A stretch of DNA of 39,940 nucleotides from an uncultured Bacteroidia bacterium (GTDB lineage: Bacteria; Bacteroidota; Bacteroidia; Bacteroidales; CAJPTX01). This document shows positions 1-8,426 of the stretch, in pieces. A model generated the notes under the pieces. It worked only from the letters and a program-made list of their open reading frames with translations. It was not told where the DNA came from and did no database searches. The stretch's first letter is position 1, and each line of letters begins with the position of its first letter. The stretch is taken from positions 1 through 39,940 of the forward strand of contig CALHSW010000005.1 in the NCBI GenBank assembly GCA_938038735.1. The letters run 5' to 3'. The translations under genes were made by a program, and so were the position numbers.

Positions 1-670
1 CGTGCAAAATATTGGCGCATACGGAGGAAGCTGTTCCGATGCGCTCAAACGTGTACACACGTTTGACCTTGTAGAGCAAAAAGAGGAATGGTTTGATGCT
101 GATGAACTCGGCCTTGGGTATAGGTGGAGCAAGTTTAAACGGGAATTTGCCGGGAGGAAGATAATTCTAGGTGCTGAGTTCTCGCTTAGCAAAGAGCCAC
201 GCCCCCGCACGTCATACGGGAGGTTGCCAGAGATTCTCAACGGCACATCGGAATTAACGTCACATGACGTTCGCAGTGCGGTTCTGAGAATTCGTGATGA
301 GAAGTTGCCCCGGGTGGATGAAATAGGCAGTGCCGGTAGTTTCTTCAAGAACCCAGAGCTAAGTCCCGATACGTTCAACCAACTGAAAGGACATTTTCCC
401 GAAATCCCTTCCTACGATGGCGAAAACGGGAAAATAAAAGTTCCAGCGGGTTGGATTATAGAGCATTGCGGGTGGAAGGGCAAACGCCTTGGCAATGTGC
501 AAATCTACCCCAAACAGGCTCTGATCATTGTAAATGCTGGCAACGCAGATGGCAAAGAGATTGATGATTTCGCCAACGCGGTTACCAACGATATATATCG
601 GCAATGCGGGGTACGCCTCAAGAGGGAGGTGAACTCGGTACGCCCCTACAGAATGGGAGATCTCGCCTAA
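1..670 (+). CDS. murB: UDP-N-acetylenolpyruvoylglucosamine reductase, 3' part
   Basis: This is the C-terminal part of MurB, the FAD- and NADPH-dependent cytoplasmic enzyme that reduces UDP-GlcNAc-enolpyruvate to UDP-MurNAc in peptidoglycan synthesis. The frame is open through the left edge, so the 5' end is missing. The visible protein begins at the FAD-domain motif QNIGAYG. It carries the substrate-domain motif GSAGSFFKNP with the catalytic serine, and ends with the LKREV segment that should hold the conserved catalytic glutamate. The spacing between these motifs fits the longer E. coli-like (type I) form. It converges on nadB with 3 bases between the stop codons. Confidence 0.93.
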   Translation, partial: VQNIGAYGGSCSDALKRVHTFDLVEQKEEWFDADELGLGYRWSKFKREFAGRKIILGAEFSLSKEPRPRTSYGRLPEILNGTSELTSHDVRSAVLRIRDEKLPRVDEIGSAGSFFKNPELSPDTFNQLKGHFPEIPSYDGENGKIKVPAGWIIEHCGWKGKRLGNVQIYPKQALIIVNAGNADGKEIDDFANAVTNDIYRQCGVRLKREVNSVRPYRMGDLA

Positions 671-673
671 GGC

Positions 674-2257
674 CTACTCTAACGGCTCACCGAGCTTCAC
701 CACAGGCACTCTCTCAATGGACCGTTCGGCTTGCTGCACGGTGTGGCATTCGAACTCAGGGCGTGTTTCAGGGAAGTCCTCCCTGTAATGCCCGCCACGG
801 CTCTCCTTTCTAAAAAGAGCACCATTGATGAGAAGCCTAGAAACGATGACAAGGTTCATCATCTGATGGGCAAAGAACTCCGTTTTTTCATCGGGGATAC
901 GCTGCGCCATGGCATCCACCCTGGCAAGAGCCGACGTGAGTAGCGCTTCGTTCCGTACGATTCCCACATTGTTTTGTAGAATGTCAGCGAGCTCGTTACG
1001 CATAGCGGTGTAAGCCGCCGAGCGGGATGCGTCCAGCGTGAAGTGCGGCTCAAAGGCATCGGGCACCTCTCCATGGGGCGCGAGATGGGTCTGCTCCACC
1101 GCCCTATGACCAAACACTAAACATTCAATCAAGGAGTTAGAGGCTAAGCGATTGGCCCCCATAATCCCCGTATGCGCCAGCTCTCCACAAACGTATAGGT
1201 TGTGAATTTTCGTTTGTCCATACAGGTCGGTATTAACGCCCCCCACCATGTAATGGGCGGCGGGCGCAATGGGAACCCGCTTAGTCAAATCAAACCCCAC
1301 CTCGCGGCACCGCCGGCTGATCATTGGGAAACGCTCCAGTATTCTCTGAGGGTTGAGATGCTGCAAATCCAACCAGACGTAGGGTTCCTCCTGTTTCTGT
1401 ATTTCACGGTAGATGGCCTGCGCCACCACGTCGCGCGGCGATAGCTCCGCCAAGGGGTATTTGCCCATCATGAACCGCTCGCCCTTGGTGTTGATCAAGT
1501 AGGCCCCTTCGCCCCGCACTGCCTCTGAAACTAAAAAGGCTGGGCCATTGGGATTGTATAGAGCTGTTGGATGGAATTGAATAAACTCTAAGTCAACAAT
1601 TTCACACCCTGCACGCCAGGCCGTGGCCACGCCGTCACCAATGGTAGTGCCTGGGTTTGTGGTGCGTTTGTATAGAGCACTCGCACCGCCAAGCGTCAGA
1701 AACGTGTGCCGCCCTACAAAAATAGCCTCGTGCTGTTCAATAGCATTCCACGCCCGTATTCCCCAACATGCACCTGCCTTTATAAGCAACTCCAACACGG
1801 AGTGGTTTTCAAAAATTGATATACGGGACTCACGTGCCACCTTGTCAGCCAAAAAGCTTGTCACCATAGCCCCCGTTGAGTCGCCACCTGCATGCAATAT
1901 GCGACGCTGGTGATGCCCCCCCTCAAGTCCTAACGCAAGTACACCCTCGTTTTGGTCAAAATGCATCCCTGCGTTGATGAGCTCTTCAATTCTTTGTGGA
2001 GCTTCATTCACAAGCACCTCCACGGCTGGGCTATCGCAAAGCCCCCTCCCCGCCTCTATCGTGTCAGCGTAGTGTAAGCTAGGCCTGTCGTCCTTATCAG
2101 TGACAGCAGCAATCCCTCCCTGGGCGTAGTAGGAGTTGCTCTCCCGCACCCACGACTTTGTGAGCAAAGCCACCGTACCATATTTTGCTGCTCTAAGCGC
2201 AACGTAAAGCCCCGCCAAACCGCTCCCCGCAACCACGTAGTCGTAATGTGCCACCAT
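674..2257 (-). CDS. nadB: L-aspartate oxidase
   Basis: NadB oxidises L-aspartate to iminoaspartate with FAD, the first step of de novo NAD synthesis. The 527-residue length is normal. Visible are the dinucleotide-binding GSGLAGL (11-17), the family motif SYYAQGGIAAV (42-52), the flavoprotein substrate segments around QFHPTALY (227-234) and EAVRGEGAY (245-253), and the C-terminal FAD motif GANRLASNS (367-375). The start chosen is the ATG giving MVAHYDYVV, 7 residues before the Rossmann motif and behind an AAGGAA-like site. The longer frame up to 2311 adds a non-conserved prefix. The quinolinate synthase and phosphoribosyltransferase partners (NadA, NadC) are not in the window. Confidence 0.95.
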   Translation of the reverse strand: MVAHYDYVVAGSGLAGLYVALRAAKYGTVALLTKSWVRESNSYYAQGGIAAVTDKDDRPSLHYADTIEAGRGLCDSPAVEVLVNEAPQRIEELINAGMHFDQNEGVLALGLEGGHHQRRILHAGGDSTGAMVTSFLADKVARESRISIFENHSVLELLIKAGACWGIRAWNAIEQHEAIFVGRHTFLTLGGASALYKRTTNPGTTIGDGVATAWRAGCEIVDLEFIQFHPTALYNPNGPAFLVSEAVRGEGAYLINTKGERFMMGKYPLAELSPRDVVAQAIYREIQKQEEPYVWLDLQHLNPQRILERFPMISRRCREVGFDLTKRVPIAPAAHYMVGGVNTDLYGQTKIHNLYVCGELAHTGIMGANRLASNSLIECLVFGHRAVEQTHLAPHGEVPDAFEPHFTLDASRSAAYTAMRNELADILQNNVGIVRNEALLTSALARVDAMAQRIPDEKTEFFAHQMMNLVIVSRLLINGALFRKESRGGHYREDFPETRPEFECHTVQQAERSIERVPVVKLGEPLE

Positions 2258-2317
2258 TTCCTTTTTTTCTTTTCCCAACTTAACGCACCACCAAACTCCA
2301 CACCTCTCCACATCAAA

Positions 2318-2361
2318 AAGGTGCGAATGCCGCGCCTTTAGGCCACCAGCATTCGCACCTT
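2318..2361 (-). terminator. Rho-independent terminator of the T9SS protein gene
   Basis: A perfect 13-bp inverted repeat (arms 2318-2330 and 2349-2361) is followed on the minus strand by a run of six T. It lies between the T9SS gene stop and the nadB start, so it ends the upstream minus-strand transcript. Confidence 0.8.
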
Positions 2362-2396
2362 CAATAAGACACTAGCTATAGCTAATCACGAGAGCG

Positions 2397-3449
2397 CTAG
2401 AGCTTCACCACTCTCTGATCTAGCGCAGCTCCCTTTGTCTCCACACGCAGTATGTACACACCCTCCTGCAAGCCCTGAAGCTCGCTGGCAAAAGTCTTCT
2501 GGTAAGTACCATTCTCCTTAACGCCCTGCTCCAACGTCTTCACTAGATACCCCTGCAAATCGTACAGCGCAACGATCACGTTCGCCCGCTCGCTCACCGT
2601 GTAGGCCACCTTTAACTCACTCACGAACGGATTGGGACGCACCTCCAAGCTCGCCACGCTACCGTTCGCCTCAGCGTTGACCTCAGTCGCATCGTCATTC
2701 GCCACCTCCAACGTAGCTGGAACCTCCACGATTGGATTGTACACTCCCTTGAGGAAAACTAGCTTTCCACTCTTGTCGCGCTCATATATCAGCGACAACA
2801 CGGGGTAACGGTGCGAATTAACGTACCATCGATAGGTTTCAATGTTGGTTGTTGACAGCGTTTTGCCATCCCGAACGTAGCGTATTTCCTGCGCAGTAAG
2901 CACTCTCAGCACGTTGTGTAGCGTTGTACCGGGCAGGAGCAACGTTCCAAGGCCATCCGCATCGAGCGTGACATCAAAATGCACATCATAGGCATAGTTG
3001 CCTCCATAGTTCTCCACTGCCTTCCCCGTGCTGACGTACCAATCACCATAGGCAAACGGGTAGCGCATCTTCACGTACGGTTTGTTGAACGTGCGAATCA
3101 TCTTGGCAGACTGGACACGCATCCCTACCACCTGCACCTGCCGACGGCTGGACTTTAGGAACGCCTCTAAGCCATCCTCAACCAATAGCGAATTGGCTGT
3201 GGCAAACTCCACCGCTGGGGTTTTGGACGATGGTTCTACCGTTTCCCCTCGGAAAGCGCCCATCTGCGGCAGAGCGCTGAAATCCCAAACCACATCCTTA
3301 CCCGCCACACCTGGATTATCGGTCTGCGTTAGTATCATTGGATTGGGATACCCGGGCAGAATTCCATGCGTTGACTCCCGCAACACCGTCTGCGCGCTCA
3401 GAGAGCCCACAGCCAGAGCCGCTAATAGAATAGTTACCAGTTTTTTCAT
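2397..3449 (-). CDS. Secreted protein with type IX secretion (Por) C-terminal sorting domain
   Basis: The 350-residue protein begins with a clear signal peptide (MKKLVTILLAALAV, cleavage near SLSAQ), so it is exported to the periplasm. The last ~80 residues form a type A T9SS sorting domain: the typical VRPNPF start near residue 272, YDLQG in the middle, and a terminal GVYILRVETKG...RVVKL strand. Such domains send cargo across the outer membrane and are then cut off. The central part is beta-rich (VWDFSALP; FAYGDWY) and I do not recognise an enzyme motif in it. The start has a strong AAGGAGGAAG site. It is a single-gene transcript with its own terminator. Confidence 0.85.
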   Translation of the reverse strand: MKKLVTILLAALAVGSLSAQTVLRESTHGILPGYPNPMILTQTDNPGVAGKDVVWDFSALPQMGAFRGETVEPSSKTPAVEFATANSLLVEDGLEAFLKSSRRQVQVVGMRVQSAKMIRTFNKPYVKMRYPFAYGDWYVSTGKAVENYGGNYAYDVHFDVTLDADGLGTLLLPGTTLHNVLRVLTAQEIRYVRDGKTLSTTNIETYRWYVNSHRYPVLSLIYERDKSGKLVFLKGVYNPIVEVPATLEVANDDATEVNAEANGSVASLEVRPNPFVSELKVAYTVSERANVIVALYDLQGYLVKTLEQGVKENGTYQKTFASELQGLQEGVYILRVETKGAALDQRVVKL

Positions 3450-3709
3450 CTTCTTCCTCCTTAGGTTTTATCTTCAGCACCCACTCTTGACTGCTGTTTT
3501 TAACGTTTTTTCCAGCTTTTTGTTTCATATTTTTCGTTATTTGCGTCTAATCCCTAGCTAGAAGTTCACAAAATGTCCCCGTCCACGAGTAACGGATAGG
3601 ACAAACACATTGCGATGCGGTCTTCCGCCTGCGGAGGAGTTACGGTGGTTATTAGCAAATGCTGATAAAATTAGCTACCTTTGCAGCGAAATAAAGAGGT
3701 GGTAAGCCA
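3450..3709. other. Divergent intergenic region upstream of the T9SS gene and purQ
   Basis: This 260-base gap holds the ribosome-binding site of the minus-strand T9SS gene and the purQ promoter on the plus strand. A short palindrome (CCGCCTGCGG) sits near 3625. I see no gene in it. Confidence 0.6.
3676..3683 (+). promoter_or_regulatory. Bacteroidota-type -7 box for purQ
   Basis: TACCTTTG matches the Bacteroidota -7 consensus TAnnTTTG. It lies 26 bases before the purQ ATG, with a GGTGG-like site between. Confidence 0.7.
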
Positions 3710-4408
3710 ATGAAATTCGGCATAGTAGTATTTCCAGGTTCAAATTGCGATCGTGACACGCACTACGTGCTGCGTGACATCATGGGGCATGAAACGGTTA
3801 CCCTATGGCACAAGGAGCGTGATTTAAAGGGGGTAGATGTTGTTGTAATTCCCGGTGGGTTTTCGTACGGCGATTACCTACGTTCGGGAGCCCTAGCACG
3901 GTACTCACCCGTTATGGAGAGCGTTAAAGAATTTGCCGAGAAATCGGAGGGCAAGATTCTAGGGATATGCAATGGGTTTCAAGTGCTCTGCGAGGCGGGG
4001 TTGCTTCCTGGGGCGTTGCGTCCGAACCGTCAGAAGCGTTTCGTTTGTAAAAACATTTTCTTGTCGCCGGAGGTAAAGAATGACCTTCCCACCGCGGAGC
4101 TACGTGGAATTAAGGCGCTGCGAATCCCCATAGCGCATGGCGAGGGCGCCTACTACGCAAGCCGTGAGGTTTTAACTCGGCTGCGGAGTAGAAATCAAAT
4201 TCTCTTCCGCTACTGCGATGAGAATGGAAACGTGCGGGAGGCCGCGAATCCTAATGGGTCTGTTGACAACATAGCAGGTATATGCAGCGAGAATCGCTGT
4301 GTTATCGGTATGATGCCACACCCCGAACGAGCATCCGATGCAGCGCAAGCCAATACTGATGGGTTGCAGATACTTCGTTCCGTCATTTCGTTTTGGCAGC
4401 ACCTCTAG
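3710..4408 (+). CDS. purQ: Phosphoribosylformylglycinamidine synthase, glutaminase subunit
   Basis: PurQ is the class I glutamine amidotransferase subunit that feeds ammonia to PurL when FGAR is converted to FGAM in purine synthesis. The 232-residue length fits the stand-alone subunit. The N-terminal GSNCDRD motif, the oxyanion loop PGGFSYGDYLRSGA, the nucleophile in GICNGFQ (Cys87) and the His/Glu pair in MPHPE (204, 206) are all present. PurL and PurS are not adjacent. The next gene is a phosphohexomutase 29 bases downstream, so the two may share a transcript without sharing a pathway. Confidence 0.95.
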   Translation: MKFGIVVFPGSNCDRDTHYVLRDIMGHETVTLWHKERDLKGVDVVVIPGGFSYGDYLRSGALARYSPVMESVKEFAEKSEGKILGICNGFQVLCEAGLLPGALRPNRQKRFVCKNIFLSPEVKNDLPTAELRGIKALRIPIAHGEGAYYASREVLTRLRSRNQILFRYCDENGNVREAANPNGSVDNIAGICSENRCVIGMMPHPERASDAAQANTDGLQILRSVISFWQHL

Positions 4409-4437
4409 ACCATGTTGAACTATAAATCACTACTCAG

Positions 4438-5793
4438 ATGAAAGCATTCCATGCGTACGATATAAGAGGGGTCTACAACAAAGACTTTGACGGCTACGAT
4501 GCCTATAGGGTGGGCTACCACTTGGTGAAGTTCCTTAACGTTGATACTGTTGTCGTGGGGCGCGATGCGAGGGAGTCGTCACCCGAGATTTATCAGAAGA
4601 TTACGTCAGGAATAACCGATGCTGGAGCGGACGTTCTTGACTTAGGTCTGGCGACTACGCCGATGGTGTACTACGCCACAGCGAAGTATGGATACCACGC
4701 ATCGGTACAAATCACCGCGTCGCATAACCCGAAGCAGTACAATGGGATTAAAATCTCGCGGGATAACGCCATTCCGGTTGGGTACGATACTGGGTTAAAG
4801 GAGATTGAGCGTCGTATGCAGGAAGAGCCCATGGTGATGGCGAAGGTCAAGGGCACCATCAAGCCCTTTAGCGTGAAGGATGAGTATGTGGATTTCTTGA
4901 AGGGGTTTGCGCAGAAACTCGAAACGCTGAACGTTGCAGTTGATTGCTCCAACGGTATGGCATCGTTGCTGGTACACGATATCTTCCCCGATAGCTACAA
5001 CTACCTGTACGACACCCTTGATGGGACTTTCCCAAATCACGAGGCGAACCCACTCATTGAAGCCAATACGGCCGATCTACGCAAGCTCGTGGTTGATAAG
5101 AAGTGCGATGCGGGCATCATCTTTGATGGGGATGGAGATCGCGTGGTGTTCATCGATGAAACGGGTACGTTTATCCCCCCCGATATCATGCTTGGTATCA
5201 TGGGCTTGCACTTCCTAGATGGTAAAAAGGAGAAGGAGGAAAAAGTACTTGTTGACATTCGTACCTCTAAGTCGGTGGCGGAGTTTCTAAAGCCGCTGGG
5301 AGGCGCAGTTCAAACATGGCGTGTGGGCAGAGCCTTCATGGCGACAAAACTACGGGAAATCGAAGGTCTATTCGGTGGAGAATTGGCGGGTCACTACTAC
5401 TTCAGGGATTTCTTTTACTCCGACTCTGGGATATTGGCGGCCATCATCCTACTGGATGTCGTAGCGGACTTAAAGAAGAAGAAGCAGACGCTGAGCGAGG
5501 TAGTCAAGAAAATCATACGCTACGCCAATAGCGGTGAGTTGAATTTCTCTATTGCCGATAAACAGGCCGCGATGGATGCCGTGAAGACTTACTTCACCTC
5601 AAAAGAAGAGCCAGAGGTGTCGGTCGATTACGATGGCTATCGGGTAGAGTTCAAGGATTGGTGGTTTAATATCCGTCCCTCCAACACGGAGCCTTTGCTA
5701 CGTTTCGTTGGAGAGGCTAAGACTCAAGAAATCCTTGACGAGAAGATTGGACAACTCAACGAAGTGTTGAAACCGTTCATTACGAGACGTTAA
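4438..5793 (+). CDS. Phosphomannomutase/phosphoglucomutase
   Basis: This alpha-D-phosphohexomutase interconverts hexose 6-phosphates and 1-phosphates for nucleotide-sugar and surface-glycan synthesis. All four signatures are present in 451 residues: the phospho-serine loop TASHNP (Ser95), the metal loop DGDGDR (230-235), the sugar-specificity loop GGELAGH (313-319) and the phosphate-binding loop RPSNTEP near residue 418. The GELAGH loop resembles the usual GE(M/L)SGH of the dual mannose/glucose enzymes, but specificity cannot be fixed by eye. It ends at a strong terminator and is likely co-transcribed with purQ. Confidence 0.93.
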   Translation: MKAFHAYDIRGVYNKDFDGYDAYRVGYHLVKFLNVDTVVVGRDARESSPEIYQKITSGITDAGADVLDLGLATTPMVYYATAKYGYHASVQITASHNPKQYNGIKISRDNAIPVGYDTGLKEIERRMQEEPMVMAKVKGTIKPFSVKDEYVDFLKGFAQKLETLNVAVDCSNGMASLLVHDIFPDSYNYLYDTLDGTFPNHEANPLIEANTADLRKLVVDKKCDAGIIFDGDGDRVVFIDETGTFIPPDIMLGIMGLHFLDGKKEKEEKVLVDIRTSKSVAEFLKPLGGAVQTWRVGRAFMATKLREIEGLFGGELAGHYYFRDFFYSDSGILAAIILLDVVADLKKKKQTLSEVVKKIIRYANSGELNFSIADKQAAMDAVKTYFTSKEEPEVSVDYDGYRVEFKDWWFNIRPSNTEPLLRFVGEAKTQEILDEKIGQLNEVLKPFITRR

Positions 5794-5810
5794 ATAGTAG
5801 ACATTTACGA

Positions 5811-5850
5811 AAACGCCGAGAGGCTAGCCGATGCTGCTCTCGGCGTTTTT
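5811..5850 (+). terminator. Rho-independent terminator after the phosphohexomutase gene
   Basis: A 9-bp GC-rich stem (5814-5822 with 5837-5845), flanked by AAA and TTTTT, ends the purQ-phosphohexomutase transcript. The following lipoprotein gene starts only 20 bases later. Confidence 0.88.
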
Positions 5851-5869
5851 CTGTTCTAAAGTATTGGGT

Positions 5870-6736
5870 ATGTCCTTCTCGCACCAAACATCCTTGGGAT
5901 TTTCGTTAGCCTGTCTCGCCCTATCTGTTGGACTTTTCGCCTGCTCTCAACAAGACCGGGGATCTCTAACTATTTCTATACAAACCCCCTCCAACGCTTA
6001 CCCTACACTTACGTTCCTTGACGTTGACTCTTCTGAAACCATCGCTGTACACTGGACCTCGCCCACCGACACTACCATCGTTGCGAACTTCTCTATCTCG
6101 GAGCAGCAATTGGCACTTCTCACATTCCCTGGCAGCTCATCCTCGTCCCTTATTCTCCTCACTCCTAGACAACAAACTACACTCTCTCTCCGCTCCCCGC
6201 GAACGGGAATATTGAACAATCGGCAATCATCTGACTTCTACAACTACATCAAAGGAATGCAGCATTTCAGCAAATGCTGCATGTATGCCGACTCCTCGTT
6301 AAGAGCTGAATACGCAGACTCAATGCGTGCCATGTCGTTAGCGTTCATCAAGAACCACCCCCTATCCAAAGGATCTCTTATAGCTCTTCAAGCTGTAGGG
6401 CCCGATAGTTCTAGGCTGCTTCCAATAGAAAACTACTTTCCGCTTTACTCTTTCCTTGACTCAACGCTTAGCTCTACCTACCAATACTCCATTCTCCTAA
6501 AACACCTCCACCATGCTGTGAACAACTATAGGACGTTTTCTATCGCACACGCCACTGACACCATTCAGAATACAGCGTCTCGTACACCTATGAACGATTA
6601 CAAAACGCCCCAAACATCTTTGCCGCAGTGCGCTAACATGTCAACATGCCCTAACCGCGTGGGTGTAGATTGTAATCATCGCTTCCCCGAGAATGCAGCA
6701 CCAACGCACCTAAGGTACACTAGTGACGGTCAGTAG
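5870..6736 (+). CDS. Lipoprotein with DUF4369-like fold, no thioredoxin domain seen
   Basis: The protein has a lipoprotein signal peptide ending in a lipobox (GLFAC, then SQQD), so it should be membrane-anchored from the periplasmic side. After the cysteine comes a ~90-residue beta-rich segment. Next is a helical part containing FIKNHPLSKGSLIAL and YSFLDSTLSS. That arrangement recalls the N-terminal DUF4369 region and following helices of Bacteroidota thioredoxin-like lipoproteins, but no CxxC thioredoxin domain follows. I chose the ATG at 5870 because an earlier in-frame ATG (5831) lies inside the terminator hairpin. The stop is 2 bases before lpxH, which implies one operon. The family call is tentative. 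Confidence 0.7.
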   Translation: MSFSHQTSLGFSLACLALSVGLFACSQQDRGSLTISIQTPSNAYPTLTFLDVDSSETIAVHWTSPTDTTIVANFSISEQQLALLTFPGSSSSSLILLTPRQQTTLSLRSPRTGILNNRQSSDFYNYIKGMQHFSKCCMYADSSLRAEYADSMRAMSLAFIKNHPLSKGSLIALQAVGPDSSRLLPIENYFPLYSFLDSTLSSTYQYSILLKHLHHAVNNYRTFSIAHATDTIQNTASRTPMNDYKTPQTSLPQCANMSTCPNRVGVDCNHRFPENAAPTHLRYTSDGQ

Positions 6737-6738
6737 TA

Positions 6739-7578
6739 ATGTCAACTACTAAATCTATCTTTTTTGCCTCCGACTTTCACCTTGGCCTCCCCACGCACGA
6801 AGAACCATGCGAGAGGGAGCAACGAATAGTCAACTGGTTACACTACATAAAGCCGAGCGCAGAAGAACTCTTCCTTCTCGGTGACATCTTTGACTTTTGG
6901 TTTGAGTACAGGTACGTTGTACCGAAAGGATTTATTCGTTTTCTCGCCACTCTAGCTGAATTCCACGATGCAGGCATTCCAGTACACATTCTCACTGGCA
7001 ATCATGACGTATGGCTCTTTGACTACCTTCCACAGGAGGTTGGAGTAGATATCATCAAGGGACCCCATTCCTTCTCTCGGCACGGGCATCGCCTCTACAT
7101 TTGCCACGGCGATGAGGTGGGGCATCGCCCGCGCTCCTATCGCATCATGAGGAAGATTTTCCATTCAAGAACCGCGCAACGCCTATTTGCTTGGCTCATC
7201 CACCCCGACCTAGCGTACGCATTCGCCCACCGATGGTCACAAAAGAGCCGGAAGGTTAAACCAATAGCCCACAACTTTCGAGGCAATGATGAGCCTCTTA
7301 TACAGTTCTTTACACAGCAAAACACGACAGATAGACACTCCCTCTACCTTGCCGGCCACTTACATATCCCTGTCCTATTCCCTCTACCCGACGAGACCCC
7401 ATCTATCGTTCTCGGCGATTGGATTTCTGCATTTACCTACGCAGAGCTAACGGGAAATACCGTCAGACTAATGCGCTATAGCGACAAGGAAAAAGAGTCC
7501 AGCATAATATCAACAGCTGCCCTTCCCTGCCACGATGTGTGTATACAAAGCTGTGAAGAAACTAACAGGACACCCTAG
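6739..7578 (+). CDS. lpxH: UDP-2,3-diacylglucosamine diphosphatase
   Basis: LpxH hydrolyses UDP-2,3-diacylglucosamine to lipid X and UMP in lipid A synthesis, at the inner face of the cytoplasmic membrane. The calcineurin-like metallophosphoesterase motifs occur in order: SDFHLG (11-16), GDIFDFW (48-54), GNHD (87-90), CHGD (122-125) and GHLHIP near residue 211. At 279 residues it is slightly longer than E. coli LpxH because of a C-terminal extension. It starts 2 bases after the lipoprotein gene. Its stop codon overlaps that of the converging HAD gene at the palindrome CTAG, so each strand reads TAG there. Confidence 0.93.
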   Translation: MSTTKSIFFASDFHLGLPTHEEPCEREQRIVNWLHYIKPSAEELFLLGDIFDFWFEYRYVVPKGFIRFLATLAEFHDAGIPVHILTGNHDVWLFDYLPQEVGVDIIKGPHSFSRHGHRLYICHGDEVGHRPRSYRIMRKIFHSRTAQRLFAWLIHPDLAYAFAHRWSQKSRKVKPIAHNFRGNDEPLIQFFTQQNTTDRHSLYLAGHLHIPVLFPLPDETPSIVLGDWISAFTYAELTGNTVRLMRYSDKEKESSIISTAALPCHDVCIQSCEETNRTP

Positions 7579-8426
7579 AATTTCTCCCACCACAACCTAG
7601 CCGCCTCAGCCATTCCCCCCTCATCGCACTCCCCTACCACCTGAAACTCCTCTCGCAACGAACTTGGGGCATTCGCCACAACGTAGGCATGGCGTGGGAA
7701 TCTACGTAGCATGCTTAGGTCATTGTAATCATTCCCAACTACGCAAACCCTCTCCTCGCTTATTCCTAGATCTTCGCACAGCCACCAAAGGCCGCTCCCT
7801 TTTGACACCCCAATGGGAAAAAGCTCTATCCATATAGAACGACCATCAAAAGGGGAAGTCGCACGAATCACTTCCACTTTGTGTCTAAGGAGCCTATGCA
7901 AACGATGGTATAATCCTTCATCCTCAGGAATTGTCACTATGAATTGAGACAATCCTTCGGCAAAATTCTTCTCAACGTCATCTAAAGGCTTCGCCAAATC
8001 CATGTAAGCTTCAAGACGCATATGGAAGTCGCCGCGTAATGACTCAATCCCCGCTTCATAGTAAAACTTATGATTATGGGGTATAGGCAGCTGCGCCATG
8101 AACGACAGTCCCTCCTTGCGAAGTGTATGGAGAACTCTTTGGGCATCTTCCGACGGCATGTGGTTTTCGTGTAGCAGCACCCCATCAGGCCATGTGCAAA
8201 CGCCTGCACCGGAAGAAAAAACCAAGTAGTCAAGCGGACTCTCCTCCGTTAAAACCCTCCGGGCTGTTTCTAACGAACGCCCCGTAACCGCCACACGCAC
8301 AACGCCCCGATTTCCTAGAACCCCTAGGGTTCGTATGTTTTCTTCGGGTGTCTCCTTAAAGTCATTAAGCAACGTACCATCAATGTCCGTTGCAAAGAGA
8401 CCTACCGTTTCTTCAGGCAACGCCAC
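7575..8426 (-). CDS. Cof-type HAD-IIB sugar-phosphatase-like hydrolase
   Basis: This is a haloacid dehalogenase-superfamily phosphatase of the Cof/IIB type, 283 residues. The nucleophile motif is DIDGTLL (Asp14, acid Asp16), the second motif is in AVTGRS, and the C-terminal acidic motif is GNDYNDLSML, with an intervening cap region. Enzymes of this type dephosphorylate sugar phosphates, FMN or pyridoxal phosphate. The start is a GTG that overlaps the pdxY stop by one base (TAGTG), so it is translationally coupled to a pyridoxal kinase. That makes PLP or vitamin B6 phosphate a reasonable but unproven substrate. Confidence 0.88.
   Translation of the reverse strand: MALPEETVGLFATDIDGTLLNDFKETPEENIRTLGVLGNRGVVRVAVTGRSLETARRVLTEESPLDYLVFSSGAGVCTWPDGVLLHENHMPSEDAQRVLHTLRKEGLSFMAQLPIPHNHKFYYEAGIESLRGDFHMRLEAYMDLAKPLDDVEKNFAEGLSQFIVTIPEDEGLYHRLHRLLRHKVEVIRATSPFDGRSIWIELFPIGVSKGSGLWWLCEDLGISEERVCVVGNDYNDLSMLRRFPRHAYVVANAPSSLREEFQVVGECDEGGMAEAARLWWEKF

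Noticed and set aside
3316..3528. 70-codon minus-strand frame over the start of the T9SS gene
   Set aside because: It overlaps the signal-peptide coding region and the ribosome-binding site of the real gene in another frame and has no homology signal.
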